A stretch of DNA of 64,000 bases from Streptomyces zhihengii (GCF_016919245.1 NZ_JAFEJA010000001.1:1736001-1800000), one strand, 5' to 3'. Counted from the stretch's first letter, positions 7,925-16,332 are shown. Notes: a model not told the origin generated them from the sequence alone. Program-made: numbers and translations.

Positions 7925-8100
7925 GCGAGCGCGCGGCACCGTTCTTCTGCCCGTACTGCGGCGACGAGGACCTGCGTCCCAACGAGCAGGGGCACGGCGC
8001 CTGGGAATGCGCGGCGTGCAACCGGGCCTTCCAGTTGAAGTTCCTCGGGCTCCTCGCCCGCGGACTTCGGCGCAACGACGGTGGAGGGGAAGCGATATGA
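7921..8100 (+). CDS. Small zinc-ribbon protein of the sulfur operon (59 aa)
   Basis: GTG at 7921 overlaps the sulfite reductase stop (GTGA), and its own stop overlaps the cysH start (ATGA), so it is translationally coupled on both sides. The product has two CxxC knuckles (CPYC at about residues 10-13 and CAAC at about 35-38) and a short basic C-terminus. It could bind Zn or Fe. Its place between sulfite reductase and APS/PAPS reductase suggests an accessory role such as metal delivery, electron transfer or regulation, but no activity is known to me. Confidence 0.85.
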   Translation: MSERAAPFFCPYCGDEDLRPNEQGHGAWECAACNRAFQLKFLGLLARGLRRNDGGGEAI

Positions 8101-8798
8101 CCGCGATCCGGACCGACCACGACCTCAAGTCACTGGCCGAGCAGGCCGGCCGCGACCTGGAGGATGCCTCGGCACTCGAGATCCTCACCTGGGCGGCCGG
8201 CGTCTTCGGCAAGGAGTTCTGCGTCACCTCCTCCATGGAGGACGCGGTCGTCGCTCACCTCGCCTCACGCGCCATGCCCGGCGTGGACGTCGTCTTCCTC
8301 GACACCGGCTACCACTTCGAGGAGACGATCGGCACCCGCGACGCGGTGGACGCGGTGATGGACGTCAACGTCATCACGCTCACCCCCCGGCAGACCGTCG
8401 CCGAGCAGGACGCCGAGCACGGCCCCAAGCTGCACGACCGCGACCCGGACCTGTGCTGCGCGCTGCGCAAGGTCGCCCCGCTCCAGGAGGGCCTCACCGC
8501 CTACCGGGCCTGGGCCACCGGCCTGCGCCGCGACGAGTCGCCGACCCGCGCGAACACCCCGGTCGTCGGCTGGGACGAGAAGCGCCGCAAGGTCAAGGTC
8601 TCGCCGATCGCCCGCTGGACGCAGGACGACGTGGACGCCTACGTCGCCGAGCACGGCGTGCTCACCAACCCCCTGCTCATGGACGGCTACGCCTCCGTCG
8701 GCTGCGCGCCCTGCACCCGCCGCGTGCTGGAGGGCGAGGACGCCCGCGCCGGCCGCTGGGCCGGCCGCGGCAAGACCGAATGCGGGCTGCACGGCTGA
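8097..8798 (+). CDS. cysH: Assimilatory adenylyl-sulfate/phosphoadenylyl-sulfate reductase
   Basis: A 233-residue reductase that converts activated sulfate to sulfite. The N-terminal nucleotide-binding fold contains LEILTWAAGVFGKEFCVTSS, and the C-terminus ends in the catalytic ECGLHG motif. It also carries a Cys-Cys pair (DLCCALRK) and a CxxC (GCAPCTR), which together bind a [4Fe-4S] cluster in APS-type reductases and are missing from the E. coli PAPS-type enzyme. By that rule it should prefer APS, although cysC next door makes PAPS. The start overlaps the previous stop as ATGA. Confidence 0.93.
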   Translation: MTAIRTDHDLKSLAEQAGRDLEDASALEILTWAAGVFGKEFCVTSSMEDAVVAHLASRAMPGVDVVFLDTGYHFEETIGTRDAVDAVMDVNVITLTPRQTVAEQDAEHGPKLHDRDPDLCCALRKVAPLQEGLTAYRAWATGLRRDESPTRANTPVVGWDEKRRKVKVSPIARWTQDDVDAYVAEHGVLTNPLLMDGYASVGCAPCTRRVLEGEDARAGRWAGRGKTECGLHG

Positions 8799-8830
8799 TG
8801 ACACACGAACACACCTCCCGGGAGAACGAC

Positions 8831-9364
8831 GTGACCGGAGCCACCGTCTGGCTCACCGGCCTGCCGAGCGCCGGCAAGACCACCATCGCCCACGAACTGG
8901 CGGCCCTGCTGCGCGCCGAGGGCAAGCGGGTCGAGCTGCTCGACGGCGACGAGATCCGCGAGTTCCTCTCCGCGGGCCTCGGCTTCAGCCGCGAGGACCG
9001 GCACGTCAACGTGCAGCGCATCGGCTTCGTCGCCGAACTCCTCGCCTCCAACGGGGTGCTGGTGCTCGTACCGGTCATCGCCCCCTACGCGGACAGCCGC
9101 GACGCCGTCCGCAAGCGGCACCAGCAGGAGGGCACCGCCTACGTCGAGGTCCACGTGGCCACCCCCGTCGAGGTGTGCTCGGTACGTGATGTGAAGGGGC
9201 TGTACGCCAAGCAGGCCGCGGGCGAGATCAGCGGGCTCACCGGGGTCGACGACCCCTACGAGGAGCCCGCGTCGCCCGACCTGCGGATCGAGTCCCAGAA
9301 CCAGACCGTGCGGGAATCCGCCGGCACCGTCCACGCACTGCTCGCCGAAAGGGGTCTGCTGTGA
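8831..9364 (+). CDS. cysC: Adenylyl-sulfate (APS) kinase
   Basis: A 177-residue kinase that phosphorylates APS to PAPS. The P-loop is GLPSAGKTT near the N-terminus, followed by LLDGDEIREFLSAGLGFSREDR and the IAPYADSRDAVRKRH block typical of CysC; DVKGLYAKQAAGEISGLTGVDDPYE is the usual C-terminal lid region. GTG at 8831 is preferred because GGGAG lies 7 bases upstream. An in-frame ATG at 8798, overlapping the cysH stop as TGATG, would add 11 residues. The stop overlaps the cysD GTG. Confidence 0.93.
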   Translation: MTGATVWLTGLPSAGKTTIAHELAALLRAEGKRVELLDGDEIREFLSAGLGFSREDRHVNVQRIGFVAELLASNGVLVLVPVIAPYADSRDAVRKRHQQEGTAYVEVHVATPVEVCSVRDVKGLYAKQAAGEISGLTGVDDPYEEPASPDLRIESQNQTVRESAGTVHALLAERGLL

Positions 9365-10296
9365 CGACCAGCGTCGACGTCGTGAGCGGCACCGACAGCC
9401 CGTACGCCCTGTCCCACCTGGACGCCCTGGAGTCCGAGGCGGTGCACATCTTCCGCGAGGTCGCGGGCGAGTTCGAGCGGCCGGTGATCCTCTTCTCCGG
9501 CGGCAAGGACTCCATCGTCATGCTGCACCTGGCGCTGAAGGCGTTCGCCCCCGCAGCGGTCCCCTTCTCGCTGCTGCACGTGGACACCGGGCACAACTTC
9601 CCGGAGGTCCTGGAGTACCGCGACCGGGCGGTGGCCCGGCACGGGCTGCGCCTGCACGTCGCGTCCGTGCAGGAGTACATCGACCGCGGTGCGCTCAAGG
9701 AGCGCCCCGACGGCACCCGCAACCCGCTGCAGACCGTGCCGCTGACCGAGGCGATCCAGCAGCACCGCTTCGACGCCGTGTTCGGCGGCGGCCGGCGCGA
9801 CGAGGAGAAGGCACGCGCCAAGGAGCGGGTCTTCTCGCTGCGCGACGAGTTCTCCCAGTGGGACCCCCGCCGCCAGCGCCCGGAGCTGTGGCAGCTCTAC
9901 AACGGCCGCCACGCCCCCGGCGAGCACGTGCGGGTCTTCCCGCTGTCGAACTGGACCGAGCTCGACGTCTGGCAGTACATCCAGCGGGAGCGCATCGAAC
10001 TGCCCGAGATCTACTTCGCCCACGAGCGCGAGGTGTTCCAGCGCTCCGGCATGTGGCTGACCGCGGGCGAGTGGGGCGGCCCGAAGGCGACCGAGGAGAC
10101 CGAGAAGCGGCTCGTCCGCTACCGCACCGTCGGTGACATGTCCTGCACCGGCGCCGTCGACTCCGACGCCACCACGCTGGACGCGGTGATCGCCGAGATC
10201 GCCGCCTCCCGGCTCACCGAGCGGGGCGCCACCCGCGCCGACGACAAGATGTCCGAGGCCGCGATGGAAGACCGCAAGCGCGAAGGGTACTTCTAG
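9361..10296 (+). CDS. cysD: Sulfate adenylyltransferase, small subunit
   Basis: A 311-residue PP-loop ATP pyrophosphatase subunit of ATP sulfurylase, forming APS from ATP and sulfate with CysN. The PP-loop motif FSGGKDSIVMLHLALKAF lies at about residues 46-63. FGGGRRDEEKARAKERVFS and the C-terminal REGYF are typical of CysD. GTG at 9361 overlaps the cysC stop (GTGA). Length is normal for the family. It is followed after two bases by cysN. Confidence 0.95.
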   Translation: MTTSVDVVSGTDSPYALSHLDALESEAVHIFREVAGEFERPVILFSGGKDSIVMLHLALKAFAPAAVPFSLLHVDTGHNFPEVLEYRDRAVARHGLRLHVASVQEYIDRGALKERPDGTRNPLQTVPLTEAIQQHRFDAVFGGGRRDEEKARAKERVFSLRDEFSQWDPRRQRPELWQLYNGRHAPGEHVRVFPLSNWTELDVWQYIQRERIELPEIYFAHEREVFQRSGMWLTAGEWGGPKATEETEKRLVRYRTVGDMSCTGAVDSDATTLDAVIAEIAASRLTERGATRADDKMSEAAMEDRKREGYF

Positions 10297-10298
10297 AG

Positions 10299-11639
10299 AT
10301 GACCAGCACCACCGAGCAGCTCGCCGCCCAGCTGTCGGCGACCACCCTGCTGCGCTTCGCCACCGCCGGTTCCGTCGACGACGGCAAGTCCACGCTCGTC
10401 GGACGGCTGCTGCACGACTCCAAGTCGGTGCTCGCCGACCAGCTGGAGGCCGTCGAGGCGGCGTCCCGCGGCCGCGGCCAGGAGACGCCCGACCTGGCGC
10501 TGCTCACCGACGGCCTGCGCGCCGAGCGGGAGCAGGGCATCACCATCGACGTGGCGTACCGCTACTTCGCCACCCCGCGCAGGCGGTTCATCCTCGCCGA
10601 CACCCCGGGGCACGTGCAGTACACCCGGAACATGGTGACCGGCGCGTCCACCGCCGAACTGACCGTCGTGCTGGTCGACGCCCGCAACGGGGTCGTCGAG
10701 CAGACCCGCCGGCACGCGGCGATCGCCGCGCTGCTGCGCGTGCCGCACGTGGTGCTCGCGGTCAACAAGATGGACCTGGTCGACTACGCGGAGCCCGTCT
10801 TCGCGGCCATCGCCGAGGAGTTCACGGCGTACGCCACCGAGCTCGGCGTCCCCGAGGTCACCGCCATCCCGATCTCCGCGCTCGCCGGCGACAACGTGGT
10901 GGAGCCCTCGGCGCGGATGGACTGGTACGGCGGTCCGACGGTGCTGGAGCACCTGGAGACCGTGCCCGCCAGCCACGACCTGACCGGCTGCCACGCCCGC
11001 TTCCCCGTGCAGTACGTGATCCGTCCGCAGACCGCCGAGCACCCCGACTACCGCGGCTACGCGGGCCAGATCGCGGCCGGCACCTTCCGGGTCGGCGAGC
11101 CGGTCACCGTGCTGCCCTCGGGCCGCACCTCGACCGTCGCCGGGATCGACCTGCTGGGCGAACCGGTGGACGTGGCCTGGACGCCCCAGTCGGTCACCCT
11201 GCTGCTCGCGGACGACATCGACGTCTCGCGCGGCGACATCGTCGTGCCGAGCGGCGACGCGCCCGCCACCACCCAGGACGTCGAGGCCACCGTCTGCCAC
11301 GTGGCGGACGAGCCGCTCACCGTGGGGCAGCGGGTGCTGCTCAAGCACACCACCCGCACGGTGAAGGCCATCGTCAAGGCGATCCCCTCGCGGCTCACCC
11401 TCGACGACCTCTCGCAGCACCCGGAGCCCGGCCGGCTCGTCGCCAACGACATCGGCCGCGTCACGGTGCGCACCGCCGAGCCGCTGGCGCTCGACTCGTA
11501 CGCCGACTCCCGGCGCACCGGCTCCTTCCTGCTGATCGACCCCGCGGACGGCACCACGCTCGCGGCCGGCATGGCGGGCGACTCCTTCGCCGCCGTCGCC
11601 GAGGCGCCCGCGGCCGACGACGAGGGCTGGGACTTCTGA
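10299..11639 (+). CDS. cysN: Sulfate adenylyltransferase, large GTPase subunit
   Basis: A 446-residue GTPase subunit that drives APS synthesis by CysD. The GTP-binding motifs are intact: G1 SVDDGKSTLVGRLL, G3 ADTPGHVQYTRNM and G4 NKMD, followed by the two EF-Tu-like beta-barrel domains. There is no fused CysC kinase domain, consistent with the separate cysC. ATG at 10299 lies two bases after the cysD stop. The cys genes thus form one tightly coupled operon from the leader peptide to here. Confidence 0.95.
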   Translation: MTSTTEQLAAQLSATTLLRFATAGSVDDGKSTLVGRLLHDSKSVLADQLEAVEAASRGRGQETPDLALLTDGLRAEREQGITIDVAYRYFATPRRRFILADTPGHVQYTRNMVTGASTAELTVVLVDARNGVVEQTRRHAAIAALLRVPHVVLAVNKMDLVDYAEPVFAAIAEEFTAYATELGVPEVTAIPISALAGDNVVEPSARMDWYGGPTVLEHLETVPASHDLTGCHARFPVQYVIRPQTAEHPDYRGYAGQIAAGTFRVGEPVTVLPSGRTSTVAGIDLLGEPVDVAWTPQSVTLLLADDIDVSRGDIVVPSGDAPATTQDVEATVCHVADEPLTVGQRVLLKHTTRTVKAIVKAIPSRLTLDDLSQHPEPGRLVANDIGRVTVRTAEPLALDSYADSRRTGSFLLIDPADGTTLAAGMAGDSFAAVAEAPAADDEGWDF

Positions 11640-11640
11640 C

Positions 11641-11739
11641 ATGACCGACATCTATTCGACCTTCGCCAAGGAGGGCGGCCGCGTCGGCAGCGGCGCCCTC
11701 GGCGCGGGCACGGGAGGGGTGGCGCGATGTGCGCGATGA
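11641..11739 (+). CDS. Possible 32-residue small protein directly after cysN
   Basis: ATG at 11641 follows the cysN stop by one base and reads MTDIYSTFAKEGGRVGSG, then a Gly/Ala-rich end. I do not recognise it. The tight spacing would allow coupled translation, but the composition is poor evidence of coding. It overlaps the next tiny frame in the ATGA manner. Confidence 0.25.
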   Translation: MTDIYSTFAKEGGRVGSGALGAGTGGVARCAR

Positions 11740-11828
11740 CGTACGCGCACTGCCTGCGCGCCCACACCCCCCACCCGCACCGCCGAAGACCCGTTCACAT
11801 GCCGACGACCCGGCCGCGTCCGAGATGA
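11727..11828 (+). CDS. Possible 33-residue Cys/His-rich small frame before the sulfonate importer
   Basis: ATG at 11727 reads MCAMTYAHCLRAHTPHPHRR and then a basic, Pro-rich end. It has two Cys and several His residues and stops 35 bp before the lipoprotein gene. It does not match the leader peptide pattern seen at 6027. GGGAGGGG lies 8 bases upstream of the ATG, so translation is possible. Function unknown. Confidence 0.25.
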   Translation: MCAMTYAHCLRAHTPHPHRRRPVHMPTTRPRPR

Positions 11829-11863
11829 CGTGAGAACCGGGCCGACGAGAGGAAACGCCTCCC

Positions 11864-12973
11864 GTGCACGCCACCCGTACCACCGTTCGCCGCAGCCTCG
11901 TCGCCGTGGCCGCCCTGCCCCTGCTGGCCGTGGCGCTCACCGCCTGCGGCTACGGATCCGAGTCGACGGACGACAAGGTCGCTCCCGCCGCCAAGGGTGA
12001 CAAGATCGACGGTCTCGACACCGTGAAGATCGGCTACTTCCCGAACCTCACGCACGCCACCGCCCTGGTCGGCCACCAGGAGGGCATCCTCCAGAAGGAA
12101 CTCGGCGGCACCAAGCTCTCGGCCACCACGTTCAACGCCGGCCCCTCGGAGATCGAGGCGCTGAACGCCGGCTCCATCGACATCGGCTTCATCGGCCCCT
12201 CCCCGTCGATCAACGGCTACGTGAAGTCCCAGGGCAAGAACCTGCGGATCATCGGCGGATCCGCTTCGGGCGGCGTCAAGCTCGTGGTGAACCCGGAGAA
12301 GATCAAGACCCTCGACGACCTCAAGGGCAAGAAGATCGCCACCCCGCAGCTCGGCAACACCCAGGACGTGGCGTTCCTGCACTGGATCAACGAGAAGGGC
12401 TGGAAGGTCGACGCCGAGAGCGGCAAGGGCGACGTCTCCGTGGTCCGCACGGAGAACAAGGTCACCCCGAACGCCTACCTCTCCGGCTCGATCGACGGCG
12501 CCTGGGTGCCCGAGCCGACCGCCTCCAAGCTGGTCAGCGACGGCGCGAAGGTCCTGCTCGACGAGTCCACGCTGTGGCCCGACAAGAAGTTCGTCATCAC
12601 GAACATCATCGTGTCGCAGAAGTTCCTGAACGAGCACCCGTCCGTGGTCGAGGCCGTGCTGCGCGGCACGGTGAAGACCAACGCGTGGATCAACGCCAAC
12701 CCGGACAAGGCCAAGGAGTCGGCGAACGCCAAGCTCAAGGACCTGACGGGCAAGGCGCTTCCGGCCGAGGTCATCGACCCGGCGTGGCCGTCGATCCAGT
12801 TCATCGACGACCCGCTGGCGGCGACGCTCCAGGCGCAGGCCGACCACGCGGTGAACGCCGGCTTCCTCCAGAAGCCCGACCTGGCTGGCATCTACGACCT
12901 GAAGCCGCTGAACAAGGTGCTCGAGGCCGAGGGCAAGCCCGCGGTCGCCGATGCCGGGCTCGGCGTCAAGTAA
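11864..12973 (+). CDS. SsuA/TauA-like sulfonate-binding lipoprotein of an ABC importer
   Basis: A 369-residue extracellular binding protein. The N-terminus is a lipoprotein signal peptide (basic start, hydrophobic core, lipobox LTAC with Cys at about residue 27). The mature part shows the aliphatic-sulfonate/nitrate-binding fold: KIGYFPNLTHATALVG, FNAGPSEIEALNAGSIDIGFIG and KGKKIATPQLGNTQDVAFLHW. Genes for the ATPase and permease follow. Position after cysN makes sulfonates or sulfate esters the likely cargo, not nitrate. GTG start at 11864 with GAGAGGA upstream. Confidence 0.88.
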   Translation: MHATRTTVRRSLVAVAALPLLAVALTACGYGSESTDDKVAPAAKGDKIDGLDTVKIGYFPNLTHATALVGHQEGILQKELGGTKLSATTFNAGPSEIEALNAGSIDIGFIGPSPSINGYVKSQGKNLRIIGGSASGGVKLVVNPEKIKTLDDLKGKKIATPQLGNTQDVAFLHWINEKGWKVDAESGKGDVSVVRTENKVTPNAYLSGSIDGAWVPEPTASKLVSDGAKVLLDESTLWPDKKFVITNIIVSQKFLNEHPSVVEAVLRGTVKTNAWINANPDKAKESANAKLKDLTGKALPAEVIDPAWPSIQFIDDPLAATLQAQADHAVNAGFLQKPDLAGIYDLKPLNKVLEAEGKPAVADAGLGVK

Positions 12974-13009
12974 CCCCGACAGCAGCCGAGAACCCAGGAG
13001 GTGACGACC

Positions 13010-13804
13010 ATGGCCACTGCCCTCGCCAAGGCCGACGACCGCGTGAGCGTGGAACACGACCACGCGGCCCGTATCGGGCATGTCTCCAAGTCCTTCTCCG
13101 GCCCCACGGGGTCCCAGCTGGTGCTGGACGACATCACCCTCGATGTCGCGCCGGGTGAGTTCGTCACCCTTCTGGGTGCCTCGGGCTGCGGCAAGTCGAC
13201 GCTGCTCAATCTGGTCGCGGGGCTCGACCGGCCGACCGCGGGGTCCATCGAGACCCCCGGCGGCCGGCCGGCCCTGATGTTCCAGGAGCACGCGCTGTTC
13301 CCGTGGCTGACCGCGGGCAAGAACATCGAACTCGCGCTGCGTCTGCGGGGGGTCGCCAAGTCCGAGCGGCGCACCGAGGCCGAACGCCTGCTGGAGCTGG
13401 TGCGCCTCGGCGGCGCGTACGGCAAGCGGGTGCACGAGCTGTCGGGCGGTATGCGCCAGCGCGTGGCGATGGCCCGTGCGCTCGCGCAGGACAGCCGGCT
13501 GCTGCTGATGGACGAGCCGTTCGCGGCCCTCGACGCCATCACCCGCGACGTGCTGCACGACGAGCTGACGCGGATCTGGCGGGAGACGAACGTCTCCGTG
13601 CTCTTCGTGACCCACAACGTGCGCGAGGCCGTCCGGCTCGCGCAGCGGGTGGTGCTGCTGTCCTCGCGTCCCGGCCGGATCGCCCGGGAGTGGACCGTGG
13701 ACATCGAGCAGCCGCGGCGCATCGAGGACACCGCCGTGGCGGAACTGTCCGTCGAGATCACCGAAGAACTGCGTGGGGAGATCCGCCGACATGGCCAGCA
13801 CTGA
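13010..13804 (+). CDS. SsuB/TauB-like ABC transporter ATP-binding protein
   Basis: A 264-residue cytoplasmic ATPase of the nitrate/sulfonate/taurine importer class. Walker A is GASGCGKSTLL, the Q-loop MFQEHALFPW, the signature LSGGMRQRVAMARAL, Walker B LLLMDEPFAALD, and the switch His is in FVTHN. ATG at 13010 is preferred because AGGAGG lies 9 bases upstream; a GTG at 13001 is inside that ribosome site. It overlaps the permease gene by 14 bp. Confidence 0.92.
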   Translation: MATALAKADDRVSVEHDHAARIGHVSKSFSGPTGSQLVLDDITLDVAPGEFVTLLGASGCGKSTLLNLVAGLDRPTAGSIETPGGRPALMFQEHALFPWLTAGKNIELALRLRGVAKSERRTEAERLLELVRLGGAYGKRVHELSGGMRQRVAMARALAQDSRLLLMDEPFAALDAITRDVLHDELTRIWRETNVSVLFVTHNVREAVRLAQRVVLLSSRPGRIAREWTVDIEQPRRIEDTAVAELSVEITEELRGEIRRHGQH

Positions 13805-14687
13805 GACGCCCGCGAAGGCCACGGGCAGGAACGACGACCTCGCCGGTCTGGAGGCGGGGCTCGACGCGCTGGACGCGGTGCGGGTCGACCGCACCCCGGT
13901 GCGCGAGGTGCTGCTGAAGAAGGTCCTGCCGCCGCTGGTCGCCGTGGCCCTGGTGATCGTCGCCTGGCAGGTGCTCGTCTGGGCCGAGGTCACCGAGGAC
14001 TACAAGCTGCCCGCGCCGTCGGCGGTGTGGACCAGCGTCTCGGACATGTGGCTCCAGGGGACGCTGCTGGAGGTCGTGTGGACCAGCGTGTCGCGCGGTC
14101 TGCTGGGCTTCCTGCTGGCCCTGGCCATCGGTACGCCGCTGGGTCTGCTGGTGGCACGGGTGAAGTTCGTCAGGGCGGCCATCGGCCCGATCCTGAGCGG
14201 GCTCCAGTCGCTGCCCTCGGTCGCCTGGGTGCCGCCGGCCGTCATCTGGCTCGGCCTCAACGACCAGATGATGTTCGCGGTGATCCTGCTGGGCGCCGTG
14301 CCGTCGATCGCCAACGGCCTGGTGTCGGGCGTGGACCAGGTCCCGCCGCTGTTCCTGCGGGCCGGCCGCACCCTCGGCGCGACGGGTCTCAAGGGCACCT
14401 GGCACATCGTGCTGCCGGCCGCGCTGCCCGGCTACGTCGCGGGCCTCAAGCAGGGCTGGGCGTTCTCCTGGCGTTCGCTGATGGCGGCGGAGATCATCGC
14501 CTCCTCCCCCGATCTCGGGCTCGGCCTCGGCCAGTTGCTGGAGAACGGCCGCAACAACGCGGACATGCCCGGGGTGTTCCTCGCGATCATCCTCATCCTG
14601 ATCGTCGGCATCGCGATCGACCTGCTGATCTTCAGTCCGCTGGAGCGGTGGGTGCTGCGCAGCCGCGGTCTGCTGGTGAAGAGCTGA
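13791..14687 (+). CDS. SsuC/TauC-like ABC transporter permease
   Basis: A 298-residue inner-membrane permease. About 40 hydrophilic residues precede the first membrane segment (PLVAVALVIVAWQVLVW), and five more hydrophobic segments follow. The EAA-type coupling loop is visible around RAGRTLGATGLKGTWHIVLPA. Together with the lipoprotein and ATPase it forms a complete sulfonate-type importer. ATG at 13791 lies inside the end of the ATPase gene, indicating coupled translation. The sirohydrochlorin chelatase starts 5 bp after its stop. Confidence 0.9.
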   Translation: MASTETPAKATGRNDDLAGLEAGLDALDAVRVDRTPVREVLLKKVLPPLVAVALVIVAWQVLVWAEVTEDYKLPAPSAVWTSVSDMWLQGTLLEVVWTSVSRGLLGFLLALAIGTPLGLLVARVKFVRAAIGPILSGLQSLPSVAWVPPAVIWLGLNDQMMFAVILLGAVPSIANGLVSGVDQVPPLFLRAGRTLGATGLKGTWHIVLPAALPGYVAGLKQGWAFSWRSLMAAEIIASSPDLGLGLGQLLENGRNNADMPGVFLAIILILIVGIAIDLLIFSPLERWVLRSRGLLVKS

Positions 14688-14692
14688 TCGCG

Positions 14693-15442
14693 ATGCACCG
14701 TCCCGTCCTCCTCGTCGTCGCCCACGGCAGCCGCGACCCGCGGCACGCGGCGACCGTGCACGCCCTGGTACGGCGGGTGCGGTCGCTGCGGCCCGGGCTG
14801 CGCGTGGAGGTCGGCTTCCTGGACTTCAACGCCCCCTCGGTGCCGCGGGTCCTGGAGCGGCTGGCGGCCGACGGGGCACGCGAGGTGGTGGCGCTGCCGC
14901 TGCTGCTGACCCGCGCCTTCCACGCCAAGGCCGACATCCCGGCGGTGCTGCGCGCGGCCCCGGCGGCGCTCCGCGTCCGCCAGGCCGGGGTCCTCGGCCC
15001 GTCGCCCCTGCTGCTGTCCGCGGTGCGGCGGCGGCTGTCCGAGGCCGGGCTGGGCCCGGCCGACATGAGCTCGACCGGCCTGGTGCTGGCGTCGGCGGGC
15101 TCCACCGACCCGGAGGCGATCGCAGTGATCGCCGAAACAGCGCGGGAGCTGCGGCACACCGGTTGGTGCGCCGTGCGGCCTGCGTTCGCCTCCGCTGTCT
15201 CACCCGGCGGCTTCCCCCGCACCGAGGACGCGGTCCGCGCCCTGCGGGCGGAGGGCTGCGAACGGGTCGCGGTCGCCCCCTACGTGATCGCGCCGGGCCG
15301 GCTGCCCGACCGGATCGCCGAGGGCGCCCGGGACGCGGACGTGCTCGCCGCCGTCCTCGGCCCGTCGCGGGAGCTGGCGGAACTGATGCTCCGCCGCTGC
15401 GACGAGGCCGCGGCGACGGCCGACATGGCGGCGACGGCCTGA
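14693..15442 (+). CDS. Sirohydrochlorin ferrochelatase (CbiX/SirB family)
   Basis: A 249-residue CbiX/SirB chelatase. The N-terminal half has LLVVAHGSRDPRHA, with the metal-binding His, and VVALPLLLTRAFHAKADIP, with a second His. The C-terminal half is a degenerate duplicate of the fold (LVLASAGSTDPEA, VAVAPYVIAPGRLPDRI). In this operon it most likely inserts iron into sirohydrochlorin to make siroheme for the sulfite reductase at 6227. A cobalt-chelatase role cannot be excluded from sequence. It is the last gene of the sulfur block. Confidence 0.88.
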   Translation: MHRPVLLVVAHGSRDPRHAATVHALVRRVRSLRPGLRVEVGFLDFNAPSVPRVLERLAADGAREVVALPLLLTRAFHAKADIPAVLRAAPAALRVRQAGVLGPSPLLLSAVRRRLSEAGLGPADMSSTGLVLASAGSTDPEAIAVIAETARELRHTGWCAVRPAFASAVSPGGFPRTEDAVRALRAEGCERVAVAPYVIAPGRLPDRIAEGARDADVLAAVLGPSRELAELMLRRCDEAAATADMAATA

Positions 15443-15545
15443 CGGCCGGCCCCTTCCTCCAGTCGGGGACGAGGCTGCGGGCCCGGGCTCGGCTGCGGGC
15501 CGAGGCCGCGACCGCGTCCCGCTCCCGCCCCGGCCCCGGCCCTCG

Positions 15546-15635
15546 GTCGAGGACGAGGCTGCCGGTGCGGGTCCGCGTCCCGCACCGGCTCCGGTGGTCA
15601 GTCGAGGACGAGGCTGCCCGTGCGGGTCCGCTTCA
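15546..15635. repeat. Duplicated 3' end of the DsbA-like gene
   Basis: The first 31 bases after 15546 repeat those after 15601 with one mismatch (GTCGAGGACGAGGCTGCC, then SGTGCGGGTCCGC). The second copy overlaps the stop and last codons of the leftward DsbA-like gene. A third, weaker copy (GTCGGGGACGAGGCTGC) lies near 15462. This is local tandem duplication beyond a gene end. Confidence 0.75.
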
Positions 15636-16254
15636 GCTCGAACAGCCCGGGGTGGCCGGCGAGGACCCGGAAGCTGTCGAAGAGCCGTACCGCCTCCTCG
15701 CCCCGGGGCACCGAGTTCAGGACCGGACCGAACCACACCGTGCCGTCGACGTGGAGCGTGGGGGTGCCGACGTACGCGTCGGCCGCGGGGTCCTTGCCCC
15801 GGTCGTGGCGGGCGCGCAGGGCCTCGTCCCAGACGGGGTCGCCGGCGGCCGCCGCGAGTGAGGCGGGCAGGCCGAGCTCCGCGAGCGACGTGGCGACGAC
15901 GTCGTCGAAGTCCTCGTTCCGCTCGCGGTGGATCCGGGTGCCCAGCGCGGTGTAGAGGCCGCCCTGCACACCGTCGCCGTGCCGCTCCGCGGCGGCGGCG
16001 ACCACGCGCACCACGCCGAGGGAGCGGTCGACCAGGCCGCGGTACCAGGCGGGGAGTTCGGCGCCCTCGTTGTGGAGGTAGAGGCTCATCACATGGAAGC
16101 GCAGGTCGAGCGGGCGTTCGCGGGCCACCTCCAGGATCCAGCGCGAGGTGATCCAGGCGAACGGGCAGACGGGGTCGAAGTAGAAGTCGACGGCGGGGCG
16201 GTCGGTTCCGCCGGTGACGGCGGCCGTGGTCCGGGGGCGGTCCGTGGTGTCCAT
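15598..16254 (-). CDS. DsbA-family protein, probable mycothiol-dependent nitroreductase (Rv2466c-like)
   Basis: A 218-residue thioredoxin-fold protein with an alpha-helical insertion. The active-site region is DFYFDPVCPFAWITSRWI, where CPFA replaces the CPWC/CPHC of classic DsbA. A single active-site Cys with Pro-x-Ala is typical of the actinobacterial Rv2466c-type enzymes, which use mycothiol. The cis-Pro loop appears as VGTPTLHVDG. It is predicted cytoplasmic because no signal peptide is present. ATG at 16254 is chosen because homologues begin close to the first strand; upstream in-frame ATGs exist. Confidence 0.8.
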   Translation of the reverse strand: MDTTDRPRTTAAVTGGTDRPAVDFYFDPVCPFAWITSRWILEVARERPLDLRFHVMSLYLHNEGAELPAWYRGLVDRSLGVVRVVAAAAERHGDGVQGGLYTALGTRIHRERNEDFDDVVATSLAELGLPASLAAAAGDPVWDEALRARHDRGKDPAADAYVGTPTLHVDGTVWFGPVLNSVPRGEEAVRLFDSFRVLAGHPGLFELKRTRTGSLVLD

Positions 16255-16332
16255 ACGGCCGACCCTAGCCATCGAGTGGCACAGGCGAGCGGTCCACTTC
16301 GGCACTGTCCCGGTGGGCCACCTGAGCCCGGG

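Noticed and set aside
11864..14687. Assignment of the importer as a nitrate transporter
   Set aside because: The fold is shared with nitrate importers, but the genes follow cysN and precede a sirohydrochlorin chelatase, so sulfur compounds are far more likely.
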